A stretch of DNA of 41,934 nucleotides from a virus: positions 1-41,934 of the IMG/VR virus record IMGVR_UViG_3300047440_000056, one strand, 5' to 3'. Below the pieces are notes generated by a model that was not told where the DNA came from, made no database searches, and was given only the letters and a program-made list of their open reading frames with translations. Of this stretch, positions 22,721-29,248 are shown piece after piece. Positions within the stretch are counted from its first letter, which is position 1. Every line of letters begins with the position of its first letter. A program made the translations under genes and the position numbers.

Positions 22721-22907
22721 AACGATTACCGACAAAGACATAGAACTACTCTCCGACGTTCAAGACTCGGTCGGAGATGGCGCATATCTTCTCGGGTGTA
22801 CCGTTTATGATCGAAATGGCAATTACGTGGCTACTCTTTCCGAATGTTCGAAATGCGGTAATCCGATAATCGTTGGCGAGGAGTGCTCCAAATGTCAGAT
22901 GAAATGA
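22710..22907 (+). CDS. Zinc-finger miniprotein, 65 aa
   Basis: Starts MSDKTITDKDIELLSD and ends with a zinc finger (CSKCGNPIIVGEECSKC, two CxxC pairs). The ATG at 22710 follows GGAGGCC. Its first codons (DNA GATAAAACGATT after the start) recur at the start of the next gene. Role unknown; probably nucleic-acid or protein binding. Confidence 0.65.
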   Translation: MSDKTITDKDIELLSDVQDSVGDGAYLLGCTVYDRNGNYVATLSECSKCGNPIIVGEECSKCQMK

Positions 22908-22969
22908 AAGATAACCGATGGAAAGTTCCTCTTCTTGGTGATTTAGGAGTCAATTTCGGAGGCGAGCGA

Positions 22970-23188
22970 ATGTCGGATAAAACGATTGATAGACTCACCG
23001 AACGGGCCGACACAATCCAAGAATTAGTAAGCGCATGCAAGGCCCTGTTGCGGTGCATCGATGATGGATTGCTTGTTCGCAATATCGCAAAGGACCATGA
23101 ATCTGGCTGGGCAATGAAGCAAATCCCACTTGTCCAAGCAATACAGAGCACGTTGGATGCGATCGCCAAAGCCGAAGGCCGACACTGA
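22970..23188 (+). CDS. Hypothetical protein, 72 aa
   Basis: ATG 22970 has GGAGG eight bases upstream. The frame is open back to 22883 (or 22892), which would add up to 29 residues. The product (RADTIQELVSACKALLRCID) is helical. It resembles many small phage proteins of the type L..A...lL..ID. Its start repeats that of the preceding gene (MSDKTI). Confidence 0.55.
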   Translation: MSDKTIDRLTERADTIQELVSACKALLRCIDDGLLVRNIAKDHESGWAMKQIPLVQAIQSTLDAIAKAEGRH

Positions 23189-23244
23189 GACATCCCGGTA
23201 GGGCGCCTTTTCTTTGTTTTCCCGTCCTATCGGCATCCTTGCAG

Positions 23245-23281
23245 TTGGTAACTGCTCACGAAGCACTAGGGAAGGTGCTTC
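23245..23281 (+). ncRNA. Structured leader element, copy 1 (box plus hairpin)
   Basis: A 15-base box TTGGTAACTGCTCAC (23245-23259) is followed at once by a perfect 7-bp hairpin, GAAGCAC (23260-23266), loop TAGGGAAG, GTGCTTC (23275-23281), and 8 bases later by the GGAGG of the 23302 gene. Copy 2 at 23492 keeps box and loop but has a different paired stem, which is evidence for a selected RNA structure. The stretch 23189-23244 before it holds no gene I can see. Confidence 0.7.
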
Positions 23282-23301
23282 AATTCAAAGGAGGTCGAGA
23301 A

Positions 23302-23490
23302 GTGGCCCACGAAAAATGTGAATGTCACGAATGCACTCAGGCGAGATGGAAGTCTGGAATTCAATCCGCCTTAGGATCACCATCTGCCAATGTACCCACT
23401 TGCAAAAACAATTTTGGCGATAAGGTCTGTGTCTTGGGTCAAGGTCATAGAGGGGCGCATCGAAGTGCCGACAATTCAATGTGGCAATAA
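23302..23490 (+). CDS. Cys/His-rich miniprotein with CECHEC motif, 62 aa
   Basis: GTG 23302 behind GGAGG. Near the start KCECHECTQARWK forms a Cys/His cluster; a second site is CKNNFGDKVCVLGQGHRGAH with two Cys and two His, a pattern common in short phage proteins. The first motif is shared with the late protein at 14667-14858. Probably metal binding; function unknown. Confidence 0.65.
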   Translation: MAHEKCECHECTQARWKSGIQSALGSPSANVPTCKNNFGDKVCVLGQGHRGAHRSADNSMWQ

Positions 23491-23491
23491 A

Positions 23492-23529
23492 TTGGTAATT
23501 GCTCACAGGCCGGGTAGGCAAGCTCGGCC
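23492..23529 (+). ncRNA. Structured leader element, copy 2 (box plus hairpin)
   Basis: Box TTGGTAATTGCTCAC (23492-23506), one base, then GGCCGGG (23508-23514), loop TAGGCAAG, CTCGGCC (23523-23529). The stem pairs over seven positions with one G-U. Compared with copy 1 the box differs at one base and the loop at one, but almost every stem base has changed with its partner. It begins directly after the preceding stop; GGAGG and ATG 23547 follow. Confidence 0.7.
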
Positions 23530-23546
23530 AGAACTTTGGAGGACGA

Positions 23547-23807
23547 ATGCAAATCAAAGCTGGGCTCTATTCTGCCGCAGGACAGCCCGATATAATCGTG
23601 ATCTATGACGGACATTTGCATCAACAAGTCAGTATTCCTCCTGATGTTAGGGGACCTTGGATTCAATGGCGATTCCCCTGGGATGCGGAAAGTCAATATC
23701 AAACTAATCTAATCTTTGATTTCGAGGCCATGCTTGCAGCCGGTGGATATACGCTAAAAGAGGAACGAACGTCGGAAGAAATGAGGTTCGATGAAACTCG
23801 ACTGTAA
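23547..23807 (+). CDS. Hypothetical protein, 86 aa
   Basis: ATG behind TGGAGGACGA. The protein (MQIKAGLYSAAGQPDIIVIY, WIQWRFPWD) is beta-rich with several Trp. Not recognised. The end overlaps the next gene by 17 bases. Confidence 0.6.
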   Translation: MQIKAGLYSAAGQPDIIVIYDGHLHQQVSIPPDVRGPWIQWRFPWDAESQYQTNLIFDFEAMLAAGGYTLKEERTSEEMRFDETRL

Positions 23808-23907
23808 ACGCTGTAAGCATGAATGGCTGGGCCGACTCGACAAGCCGCCGCTCAGATGCCCAAATTGCGGTAGCAAGCTCTGGAGAGAGGAGCCGAAGAA
23901 ACCATGA
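23791..23907 (+). CDS. Zinc-ribbon miniprotein, 38 aa
   Basis: MKLDCKRCKHEWLGRLDKPP then RCPNCGSKLW: two CxxC knuckles of a minimal zinc ribbon, ending in a basic tail. It is bracketed by overlaps with both neighbours (ATGA at its end). Such ribbons may bind nucleic acid or a host polymerase. Confidence 0.65.
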   Translation: MKLDCKRCKHEWLGRLDKPPLRCPNCGSKLWREEPKKP

Positions 23908-24185
23908 GCATCGACCATTCGCCGATCCCCTGGATTGATAATCTCGACAACGGGGGAGAAATTCTGAGTCCAGAAGGCCACAAAATCCTCCATGTCACTT
24001 ACAAGCGCGATGTGCCATTTGTTCTCGCAGCCGTCAACAATTTCGACGCGCTGCTCGAAGCGTGCCGAATGGTCGAAAAACGCGGCTGTTTGTGTCACTC
24101 GACTGAAGAGAAAGATTGGCATGGGAGCATGTGCCCAATACCGAAAATTCGAGCTGTAATCCGAGAAGCCGAGGAGAAACCATGA
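23904..24185 (+). CDS. Hypothetical protein, 93 aa
   Basis: Begins SIDHSPIPWIDNLDNGGEIL and contains VLAAVNNFDALLEACR, a pattern seen in many phage proteins of unknown function (short beta strands, then a helix with aa.n....LlealR). One CLCH cluster follows. ATGA overlaps on both sides. Confidence 0.65.
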   Translation: MSIDHSPIPWIDNLDNGGEILSPEGHKILHVTYKRDVPFVLAAVNNFDALLEACRMVEKRGCLCHSTEEKDWHGSMCPIPKIRAVIREAEEKP

Positions 24186-24430
24186 CACAATTCGAGGATG
24201 AACTTCGAGAACAAGAAAAGAAAGCCGAGATCGAAAGCTGGGAGCGCATGGCCCGCGCTGACGCTATCTGGCATCCATCCGATGAAGAGTATGACCGGAT
24301 TATCGACCAGTGGACCTACAAGCCTACCGTTTCCCGACCTGTGCAAGTCTGGTGCGCTGTTGTCGGCGGTGTGCTGTTTCTCGGCAGTCTGTTTTGGATT
24401 CTATATTTACTGAATGGAGGGCTGTTGTGA
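24182..24430 (+). CDS. Small protein with C-terminal TM anchor, 82 aa
   Basis: A charged helical N-terminal half (FEDELREQEKKAEIESWERM) is followed by one transmembrane helix (CAVVGGVLFLGSLFWILYLL) at the C-terminus, so the soluble part should face the cytoplasm. Not recognised. ATGA and GTGA overlaps. Confidence 0.6.
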   Translation: MTQFEDELREQEKKAEIESWERMARADAIWHPSDEEYDRIIDQWTYKPTVSRPVQVWCAVVGGVLFLGSLFWILYLLNGGLL

Positions 24431-24669
24431 CTTCCGAGGAAATCAAGAAGGTGCCACTCGTCGCTCAAGCAAGCAATATCGAAGAGCAAACAATCGAAGC
24501 TCTGAAAATATCGGGAATTCTAGAACATGGCATCTGGCTCAAGGAAATCGCCTACCAGCTTGCCGTGATGAATGAACGGGCCGAGCAACCAAGAAGCACA
24601 TGGGCATGGAGCGGCTCAATAATGCCTCCTGAATCATTTCCTGACGCTCAGAAAGGGCAAAATAAATGA
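24427..24669 (+). CDS. Hypothetical protein, 80 aa
   Basis: GTG start in a GTGA overlap. Helical (EIKKVPLVAQASNIEEQTIE, WLKEIAYQLAVMNE) with a Pro/Ser-rich end. No family recognised. Confidence 0.55.
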   Translation: MTSEEIKKVPLVAQASNIEEQTIEALKISGILEHGIWLKEIAYQLAVMNERAEQPRSTWAWSGSIMPPESFPDAQKGQNK

Positions 24670-24854
24670 GCATCGAAAGTGACGCTTACAAGTTGTTCCA
24701 CCTCGTCCACAAGCGCACCTCACCTTGTTGCCTAGCGCCGAGCATTGAGATTGTCAGTATCGAGCATCCTGTCGGGCCGACCGGCATATTCAAGTGCCTT
24801 GTTTGTGACGCTGTTTTTGATCCTACCTGGAGGCAAGCCGATGCTATCGAATGA
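24666..24854 (+). CDS. Cys-containing miniprotein, 62 aa
   Basis: It contains SPCCLAPSIEIV and FKCLVCDAVF, two Cys pairs about 35 residues apart that suggest a zinc ribbon. The stretch GPTGIFKCLVCDAVFDPTW looks like the second knuckle with its usual aromatic. Overlaps both neighbours. Confidence 0.6.
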   Translation: MSIESDAYKLFHLVHKRTSPCCLAPSIEIVSIEHPVGPTGIFKCLVCDAVFDPTWRQADAIE

Positions 24855-25032
24855 AGAGGAATTGCAGGAACGCTCCGGCACGAGTGTCGAGGATCGGCCT
24901 TGCCGGAATTGTGGCGAACCATTCGATTGGCACATGACCAAGATAAACCTTTGCCGGGGCGCAACAGGAAAAATGTACGAAGCTATGGATGCCTCGGATA
25001 TTCTGAGCGCCGAGCACCCGGAGGAAATATGA
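24841..25032 (+). CDS. Hypothetical protein with CxxC knuckle, 63 aa
   Basis: Starts MLSNEEELQERSGTS. Contains RPCRNCGEPFDWHM and a later INLCRGATG, a possible Cys3-His site. ATG 24841 is chosen because upstream in-frame sequence lies inside the previous gene. ATGA overlap downstream. Confidence 0.55.
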   Translation: MLSNEEELQERSGTSVEDRPCRNCGEPFDWHMTKINLCRGATGKMYEAMDASDILSAEHPEEI

Positions 25033-25235
25033 ATGTCTGGGCCGAGAATCCTGAATGGTTCGATGAGTGGGTGGAACAACGCGCTCTAGAGGGTAAGTTC
25101 GGCGCTGAAATAAAGCGGGGTGTCGAAAATGGCACAATCGTAGGTTCGGAACTGTGGTCGAGGGCCGGATTCGATCCGAAGGGCGATTTCGGAAGCCAAG
25201 CACTACAAGACTTCTATGAGAGGTATGTCGAATGA
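25029..25235 (+). CDS. Hypothetical acidic protein, 68 aa
   Basis: MNVWAENPEWFDEWVEQRAL begins a Trp- and Glu-rich protein with a GVENGTIVGSELWSRAGFDP middle. No motif I can name. ATGA overlaps at both ends place it in the early array. Confidence 0.55.
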   Translation: MNVWAENPEWFDEWVEQRALEGKFGAEIKRGVENGTIVGSELWSRAGFDPKGDFGSQALQDFYERYVE

Positions 25236-25477
25236 CCAACACGGTTCCTTTAGAAAAATACCTTGAAATGATTAAATTCAACAAATCAAAGGTCCACACA
25301 TTTCGATCATCTCCGGGAGTCTTGATCGGTGCCGATTGGTCAAAGCAAAAGCTACTCAAAGCCATTAAGAAATTCGGAATTGCGGAAAGCGGCCCTTCGG
25401 CTGTAGCAATGGGACATGGACTTGTTCTGATTGACGAACATGGACCGCTATTCATTGAAACTAGGAGCGAAAAATGA
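25232..25477 (+). CDS. Hypothetical protein, 81 aa
   Basis: Mixed alpha/beta protein (KYLEMIKFNKSKVHTFRSSP, KLLKAIKKFGIAESGPSAVA, HGLVLIDEHGPLFIE). Not recognised. ATGA overlaps. Confidence 0.55.
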   Translation: MTNTVPLEKYLEMIKFNKSKVHTFRSSPGVLIGADWSKQKLLKAIKKFGIAESGPSAVAMGHGLVLIDEHGPLFIETRSEK

Positions 25478-25533
25478 GCACTCCCGAACCTGCTTTGAAA
25501 GAACAGGCCGAAGCGCCGAAAGGATGGTTATGA
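25474..25533 (+). CDS. Possible leader peptide, 19 aa
   Basis: MSTPEPALKEQAEAPKGWL: ATG overlaps the preceding stop (ATGA) and its own stop overlaps the next start (ATGA), so it keeps ribosomes moving through the gap. It may serve translational coupling rather than make a stable product. Confidence 0.35.
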   Translation: MSTPEPALKEQAEAPKGWL

Positions 25534-26291
25534 GCGAATCAGCAATCGTGGTAAAGGAAGTCGAAGCTGGACTGGCATTGCTCCGAAGTCGAGCGCAAGC
25601 CATCATTGTCCGTAACGCGGACGAGTACACGCAAGCCTGCCAAGTCGCACTTGATTGTCGGGCATACGTCAAGGATGTGGGATTCAAGCTCGATCCTGGC
25701 ATAAATTCAGCGAAGACACACCTTGATTTCCTGCGAAATGAAAAGAGCAAGTACACCGAACCTGCGAAGCAAATTGCTGAGATTGCCGCGCAGAAGGCTG
25801 AAGCATGGAAGGCCGAGGAACGGCGCAAGGCTCAAGCGGAACAAGACCGCATCAATGAAGAGAATCGCGTAACGGCACAACGCAAAGCTGATGAGGAACG
25901 TAAGGCGGCTGAAACGCAAGCTAGGATAGAACGAGAACGCCGCGAAAAGGAATTGGAAGAGGCCCGCAAAGCTGGAGACATCAACAAACGTGAGGCGAAT
26001 CGCCTTGCCAAGCAAGCTGCCGAAGACGAAGCCCGACAACGCGAAATGGCAGCTAAACAGGCCGCTGAAACTGCCGCGAATGTGCAAGAGGTCAAGGTTG
26101 CTGCTGCTGTGCCGAAAGTGGCTGGAATCAAGGCTCGGGTGAACTGGAAGTTCCGAATCGTGGACGTGAAGAAGATTCCCCGCAAGTATCTCATGCCCGA
26201 TGAGGTTCAGATCGGTTCGTTCGTGCGAAACAACAAACAATCGGGCGAAGTGATTCCTGGAGTCGAAGCCTATTCGGAGGATGGAATATGA
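25530..26291 (+). CDS. Coiled-coil protein paired with the RecT-like annealing protein
   Basis: A 253-residue protein. N-terminal helical domain (residues 1-80), then about 110 residues of uninterrupted charged coiled coil (EERRKAQAEQDRINEEN, RKADEERKAAETQARIERER), and a C-terminal beta domain with VNWKFRIVDVKKIPRKYLMP and PGVEAYSEDG. Proteins with this C-terminus commonly lie beside RecT/Bet genes in phages and are thought to assist recombination or inhibit host nuclease; the exact role is not established. ATG 25530 overlaps the peptide upstream; ATG 25524 is also possible. Confidence 0.65.
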   Translation: MSESAIVVKEVEAGLALLRSRAQAIIVRNADEYTQACQVALDCRAYVKDVGFKLDPGINSAKTHLDFLRNEKSKYTEPAKQIAEIAAQKAEAWKAEERRKAQAEQDRINEENRVTAQRKADEERKAAETQARIERERREKELEEARKAGDINKREANRLAKQAAEDEARQREMAAKQAAETAANVQEVKVAAAVPKVAGIKARVNWKFRIVDVKKIPRKYLMPDEVQIGSFVRNNKQSGEVIPGVEAYSEDGI

Positions 26292-26572
26292 TTCAAACGA
26301 AGCTAACTTGTGACAATACGAAAAATTACGTTCACCGATATTCAAAAGAAGAGTGCGAAGTTTCTACAGCCATCGCAGCGCATTGGTGGCAGATAGAAAC
26401 GCATCCAGGTACTTTGGTTATTTCTCAGCCAGTGGTAATGGATCAAATTAAATCCGAAGCAAAACACGCTTGCTCCGCCGACTGCGCCAAAAGCATCGTT
26501 GATGGGTGGGCAAATGAGAACATTTTGGATGTGATAGAGGAGGCCAAGAGTGAGGAGAACATCCCGTCCTAA
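26288..26572 (+). CDS. Hypothetical protein, 94 aa
   Basis: It lies between the coiled-coil and RecT-like genes and overlaps both. Contains KLTCDNTKNYVHRYSKEEC, HWWQIETHPG and HACSADCAKSIVDGWAN with four Cys in all. The CxxxC-type cluster may bind metal. Role in the recombination module is only suggested by position. Confidence 0.6.
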   Translation: MIQTKLTCDNTKNYVHRYSKEECEVSTAIAAHWWQIETHPGTLVISQPVVMDQIKSEAKHACSADCAKSIVDGWANENILDVIEEAKSEENIPS

Positions 26573-27500
26573 AAAAGCAAAAACAACAGCAATCGTTAAG
26601 GTTGCGCCGGCATCTCCGACGCCGTGGCTCCTCAACTCCGAGGAAATAACCCTCATCAAGAACAACGTCGCCAAAGGTGCGACTGATGAAGAATTGAAGT
26701 TCCTGCTTACTGTGGCTCGACGCTATCGACTCGATCCGTTCAAGCAGCAAATCTGGTTTGTGAAGCGATGGGACAAGAATGCCGATAATGGGCAAGGTGG
26801 TACAGGTGCGTTTGTCTGGACTCCCCAAGTTGGGATCAATGGATTGCTGTTCGCTGCTGGCCGGGATCACAAAGGCGATCTTGGCTCTATCGGCAAGCCT
26901 GAGTTTGGCCCGATCACAAAGGGAATCCCGGAATGGGCCAGCGTCAAGGTCTGGAAGAAAGGCGCTACGCAACCCACTGAGGCCGAAGCATGGTGGGACG
27001 AGTACGCGCCTAGCGATCTATCGAAGGCTCCGTTCTGGCGTAAGATGCCGCGCCGGATGCTCGCCAAGTGCGCTACGGCTCTTGCAATTCGACAAGCCTA
27101 TCCTGATCTTGGAGGGCTTTACATTCCCGAGGAAATGGAACGCATGGGGGAAGAGTTCACGCCGAACGGTCGGCAGATAGCCGCACCTGAGCCTGTTAAG
27201 GTCTTAACTGAAGCTGACATCCAAGAACACGACAAGGCTATCTCGCAGGTTCAGATCGTGCCTTGGAAGGAAGGGCGCGTAGCACTGTCTGGGCCGGGAT
27301 TGCAGATTGCAAAAGGCGAGATGACGCCCGAGTTGTGGGCCGAACTGGACATCCGACTAAATGCAAAAGAAAAAGTGGTCCACATGCCAGTAGCAAAGGT
27401 GTTTGAGTTCACTGACCGGGCTAAGAAGTGCGGCGTCGAAGCAACATTGATTGAACCTGTCGGCCAGCAGAAACAGCCTGAACAGGGTAGTTTGCTTTGA
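26550..27500 (+). CDS. RecT/Bet-family single-strand annealing protein
   Basis: A 316-residue protein; GTG start behind GAGGAGG. The conserved core runs from about residue 30: ELKFLLTVARRYRLDPFKQQ, IWFVKRW, AFVWTPQVGINGLLFAAGR, SVKVWKKG, and FWRKMPRRMLAKCATALAIR with QAYPDLGGLYIPEEM. This is the Red-beta/RecT fold that pairs complementary single strands. A Lys-rich N-terminal extension and a Gln-rich tail (GQQKQPEQ) could contact host SSB or partners. No RecE- or Exo-like 5'-3' exonuclease is encoded nearby. Confidence 0.85.
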   Translation: MRRTSRPKKAKTTAIVKVAPASPTPWLLNSEEITLIKNNVAKGATDEELKFLLTVARRYRLDPFKQQIWFVKRWDKNADNGQGGTGAFVWTPQVGINGLLFAAGRDHKGDLGSIGKPEFGPITKGIPEWASVKVWKKGATQPTEAEAWWDEYAPSDLSKAPFWRKMPRRMLAKCATALAIRQAYPDLGGLYIPEEMERMGEEFTPNGRQIAAPEPVKVLTEADIQEHDKAISQVQIVPWKEGRVALSGPGLQIAKGEMTPELWAELDIRLNAKEKVVHMPVAKVFEFTDRAKKCGVEATLIEPVGQQKQPEQGSLL

Positions 27501-27521
27501 GTTTGCCGGATGCAAGCCACT

Positions 27522-27589
27522 CTCCGAAAGGAGTCTGGTTTCGCCCGGTGAAGGCCGAGGGTCGGCGCTAGACAGGGGACCGGCCCTCG
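27522..27589 (+). promoter_or_regulatory. Structured leader of the 27609 gene
   Basis: The 108-base gap after the RecT-like gene has CTCC-GAAA-GGAG (27522-27533, GNRA-type tetraloop). It also has a strong 10-bp stem CGAGGGTCGG (27556-27565) with CCGGCCCTCG (27580-27589), one G-U and a 14-base loop. AAAGGGG and ATG 27609 follow. No T run follows the stem, so a translation-control or processing element is more likely than a terminator. Confidence 0.5.
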
Positions 27590-27608
27590 ATACTGAAAGG
27601 GGCACGCA

Positions 27609-27881
27609 ATGGACGAACAAGGATGGCAGCCGGTCCGACTTATCCATCAATGCAAGGGGCATTTAGTCGGATTCGTCGAACGCCGAAGCCCGAAAAAAGA
27701 AAATGTCAAATATGTCGGAGCGATAGTTCGAGTGCGCTCAGTTGAGCCGAAAGGCGAGGTTATCTGTGGTGGTCGAACACTGCAAGTACATCCAGATGAC
27801 GTTCGGCGATTCCTCGACATTATACCCGAAGAGGAAGATCGTATTTTCGTATTGTGCGAGCACCAGATTCTAGCCGACTAG
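27609..27881 (+). CDS. Hypothetical protein, 90 aa
   Basis: A beta-rich protein (VRLIHQCKGHLVGFVERRSP, YVGAIVRVRSVEPKGEVICG, RIFVLCEHQIL) with an acidic DIIPEEED near the end. Not recognised. It stands alone between two hairpin-bearing gaps, so it may be controlled separately from its neighbours. Confidence 0.55.
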   Translation: MDEQGWQPVRLIHQCKGHLVGFVERRSPKKENVKYVGAIVRVRSVEPKGEVICGGRTLQVHPDDVRRFLDIIPEEEDRIFVLCEHQILAD

Positions 27882-27909
27882 CCCGGAGGCGGAACGAGCG
27901 TGAGGCGAA

Positions 27910-27928
27910 TTTCGGGGCCGCACCGAAA
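27910..27928 (+). promoter_or_regulatory. Leader hairpin before the cytosine methyltransferase
   Basis: TTTCGG (27910-27915), loop GGCCGCA, CCGAAA (27923-27928): a perfect 6-bp hairpin followed by AGGGGAG. It lies about 20 bases ahead of ATG 27949, in a gap that also carries the GGCGGAACGAGCGTG sequence found again at 28770. Confidence 0.4.
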
Positions 27929-27948
27929 AGGGGAGATGAATTGAGAGT

Positions 27949-28830
27949 ATGAAGCATGGATCATTATTTTCGGGAATTGGAGGATTCGATTTAGGTTTCG
28001 AGCGCGCAGGGATTGAAACGATTTGGCAGGTTGAGATTGATGATTATTGCCGAAAAGTCCTTGCCCAACACTTCCCAAATGCGAAAAGATATGAGGATGT
28101 CCGAACAGTCGGAAAACACAATCTTACAAAAGTTGACATCATCAGCGGCGGATTCCCCTGTCAGGACATCTCAAGCGCCGGAGAAAGAGCAGGGATTGAC
28201 GGAGAGCGAAGCGGACTTTGGAGAGAGTATGCCCGAATCATTGGCGAACTACGACCGCGATTCGTCGTTGTGGAAAACGTCGCAGCGCTCCTTGTTCGGG
28301 GGATGGAGCGAGTTCTCGGAGACTTGGCCGCGCTCGGGTATGACGCGGAATGGCAAGTTATATCCGCTGAGGATGTTGGAGCGCCCCATGAAAGAGAAAG
28401 AATTTGGGTGGTGGCCTACTCCACGCGAAGGAATGTGGCACGGCGGGGACATTCTAAGTCAGATCAATCAGACCGACAGTTCGAGGAAACGATTCCCAAA
28501 GGGATTCTCGACACCGACAGCAACGGATTGGAAACGTGTTCCTTTGAGTCAGTATTATGCGAACAAGCCTTTGGATTTTGGAACCTTCGACACTTTAGGA
28601 CAGCAAGTAGCGCGAGAATGTGGGAGCAACCAATGCCGCCTAAATCCACCTTTTGTGGAGTGGCTGATGGGCTACCCGATCGAGTGGACCGCCTTAAAGC
28701 CCTCGGAAACGCCGTTGTCCCTCAAATCACCGAATGGATCGGGCGAAGAATCGTAGAGGCTGAAACTCGGGCGGAACGAGCGTGGGGGACGAAGGGCAAG
28801 GATCGCAAGGAGGAAAAATATGAAAGATAG
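27949..28830 (+). CDS. DNA C5-cytosine methyltransferase
   Basis: A 293-residue protein. Motif I GSLFSGIGGFDLGFERAG, motif IV GGFPCQDIS with the catalytic Cys, motif VI VVVENVAALL, motif VIII GAPHERERIWVVA, motifs IX-X KALGNAVVPQ. All catalytic elements are present; the target-recognition region (about 165-235) is short and poorly conserved. Probably protects phage DNA from restriction. A second, out-of-frame reading with its own family-like motifs runs inside this gene. The last 30 codons overlap the next gene by 11 bases. Confidence 0.85.
   Translation: MKHGSLFSGIGGFDLGFERAGIETIWQVEIDDYCRKVLAQHFPNAKRYEDVRTVGKHNLTKVDIISGGFPCQDISSAGERAGIDGERSGLWREYARIIGELRPRFVVVENVAALLVRGMERVLGDLAALGYDAEWQVISAEDVGAPHERERIWVVAYSTRRNVARRGHSKSDQSDRQFEETIPKGILDTDSNGLETCSFESVLCEQAFGFWNLRHFRTASSARMWEQPMPPKSTFCGVADGLPDRVDRLKALGNAVVPQITEWIGRRIVEAETRAERAWGTKGKDRKEEKYER
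28097..28756 (+). CDS. Overlapping out-of-frame protein inside the cytosine methyltransferase gene
   Basis: An open frame shifted by one base inside the methyltransferase; it is open from 28013, and ATG 28097 gives 219 residues. It contains SSAADSPVRTSQAPEK, LANYDRDSSLWKTSQRSLF, FSETWPRSGMTRNGKLYPL, WWPTPREGM and PFVEWLMGYPIEWTALKPSE. I recall proteins with these motifs annotated beside phage cytosine methyltransferases. Here they coincide base for base with methyltransferase motifs IV (PCQDIS) and IX-X (GNAVVPQ). Dual coding is the straightforward reading, but an evolutionary shadow cannot be excluded without alignments. Confidence 0.5.
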   Translation: MSEQSENTILQKLTSSAADSPVRTSQAPEKEQGLTESEADFGESMPESLANYDRDSSLWKTSQRSLFGGWSEFSETWPRSGMTRNGKLYPLRMLERPMKEKEFGWWPTPREGMWHGGDILSQINQTDSSRKRFPKGFSTPTATDWKRVPLSQYYANKPLDFGTFDTLGQQVARECGSNQCRLNPPFVEWLMGYPIEWTALKPSETPLSLKSPNGSGEES

Positions 28831-29092
28831 TCCAATGATCCAGTCGGCAGAGCAAGCGAATCGTAAACAGAAAAAACTTCAGGGCCGCTGGTCAGGAGAG
28901 AGTGAGTTATCCCAATCAATCCTGATCTACTGTGCGTCGCTGCTAGAACGGATTGCAGAGCGCCTTCCACAGAAGAAAAAACGGCCTCGAACGGCATGGC
29001 AAGAATTCTTATCGGCGCAAATGCGTAAAGGCGTTTCGGTGCAAGAGGCTTCAAGGCTGTGGCATGAGCAGAAGTTGAAGCGCATAGCATAG
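28820..29092 (+). CDS. Small basic protein, HMG-like helical core
   Basis: A 90-residue protein; ATG behind AAGGAGG. The second half KKRPRTAWQEFLSAQMRKGV then SVQEASRLWHEQKLKR has the Pro-Arg-hydrophobic-Trp-x-x-Phe pattern and spacing of an HMG-box-type DNA-binding helix set, seen in some phage proteins. The first half is a helix (ELSQSILIYCASLLERIAER). DNA binding is plausible, not shown. Confidence 0.55.
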   Translation: MKDSPMIQSAEQANRKQKKLQGRWSGESELSQSILIYCASLLERIAERLPQKKKRPRTAWQEFLSAQMRKGVSVQEASRLWHEQKLKRIA

Positions 29093-29137
29093 ATGGGCGG
29101 CACGTGGGGCAAGGATCACGGAGAGGCCTAAAAACTC

Positions 29138-29166
29138 TTGACTCCTAACGAGACTCGCGGTAGATT
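29138..29166 (+). promoter_or_regulatory. Internal promoter, sigma70-like
   Basis: TTGACT (29138-29143, five of six), 17 bases, TAGATT (29161-29166, four of six). It lies in a gap of about 200 bases after the HMG-like gene and just ahead of the paired hairpins. Confidence 0.5.
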
Positions 29167-29204
29167 GCGCGCTGACGTTCGACATGGCGTAGTTCCTCCG
29201 AGGG

Positions 29205-29248
29205 GCCAGTGCCACGAACACTGGCTCTCTCAACTCTTTCGTGGAGAG
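29205..29248 (+). ncRNA. Two hairpins with complementary loops (possible kissing-loop leader)
   Basis: Hairpin 1: GCCAGTG (29205-29211), loop CCACGAA, CACTGGC (29219-29225), seven perfect pairs. Hairpin 2: CTCTC (29227-29231) with GAGAG (29244-29248). The loop of hairpin 2 contains TTCGTG (29238-29243) and, with the next base, TTCGTGG is the exact reverse complement of the first loop. The region follows a promoter and precedes two small membrane-protein genes. The long open frame across it has a TTG inside the -35 box and is probably not used. Confidence 0.5.

Noticed and set aside
27522-27589. Known riboswitch class for the 27.5 kb leader
   Set aside because: The stems and loops do not fit the GEMM, glutamine, SAM, ZTP or fluoride consensus that I can recall.
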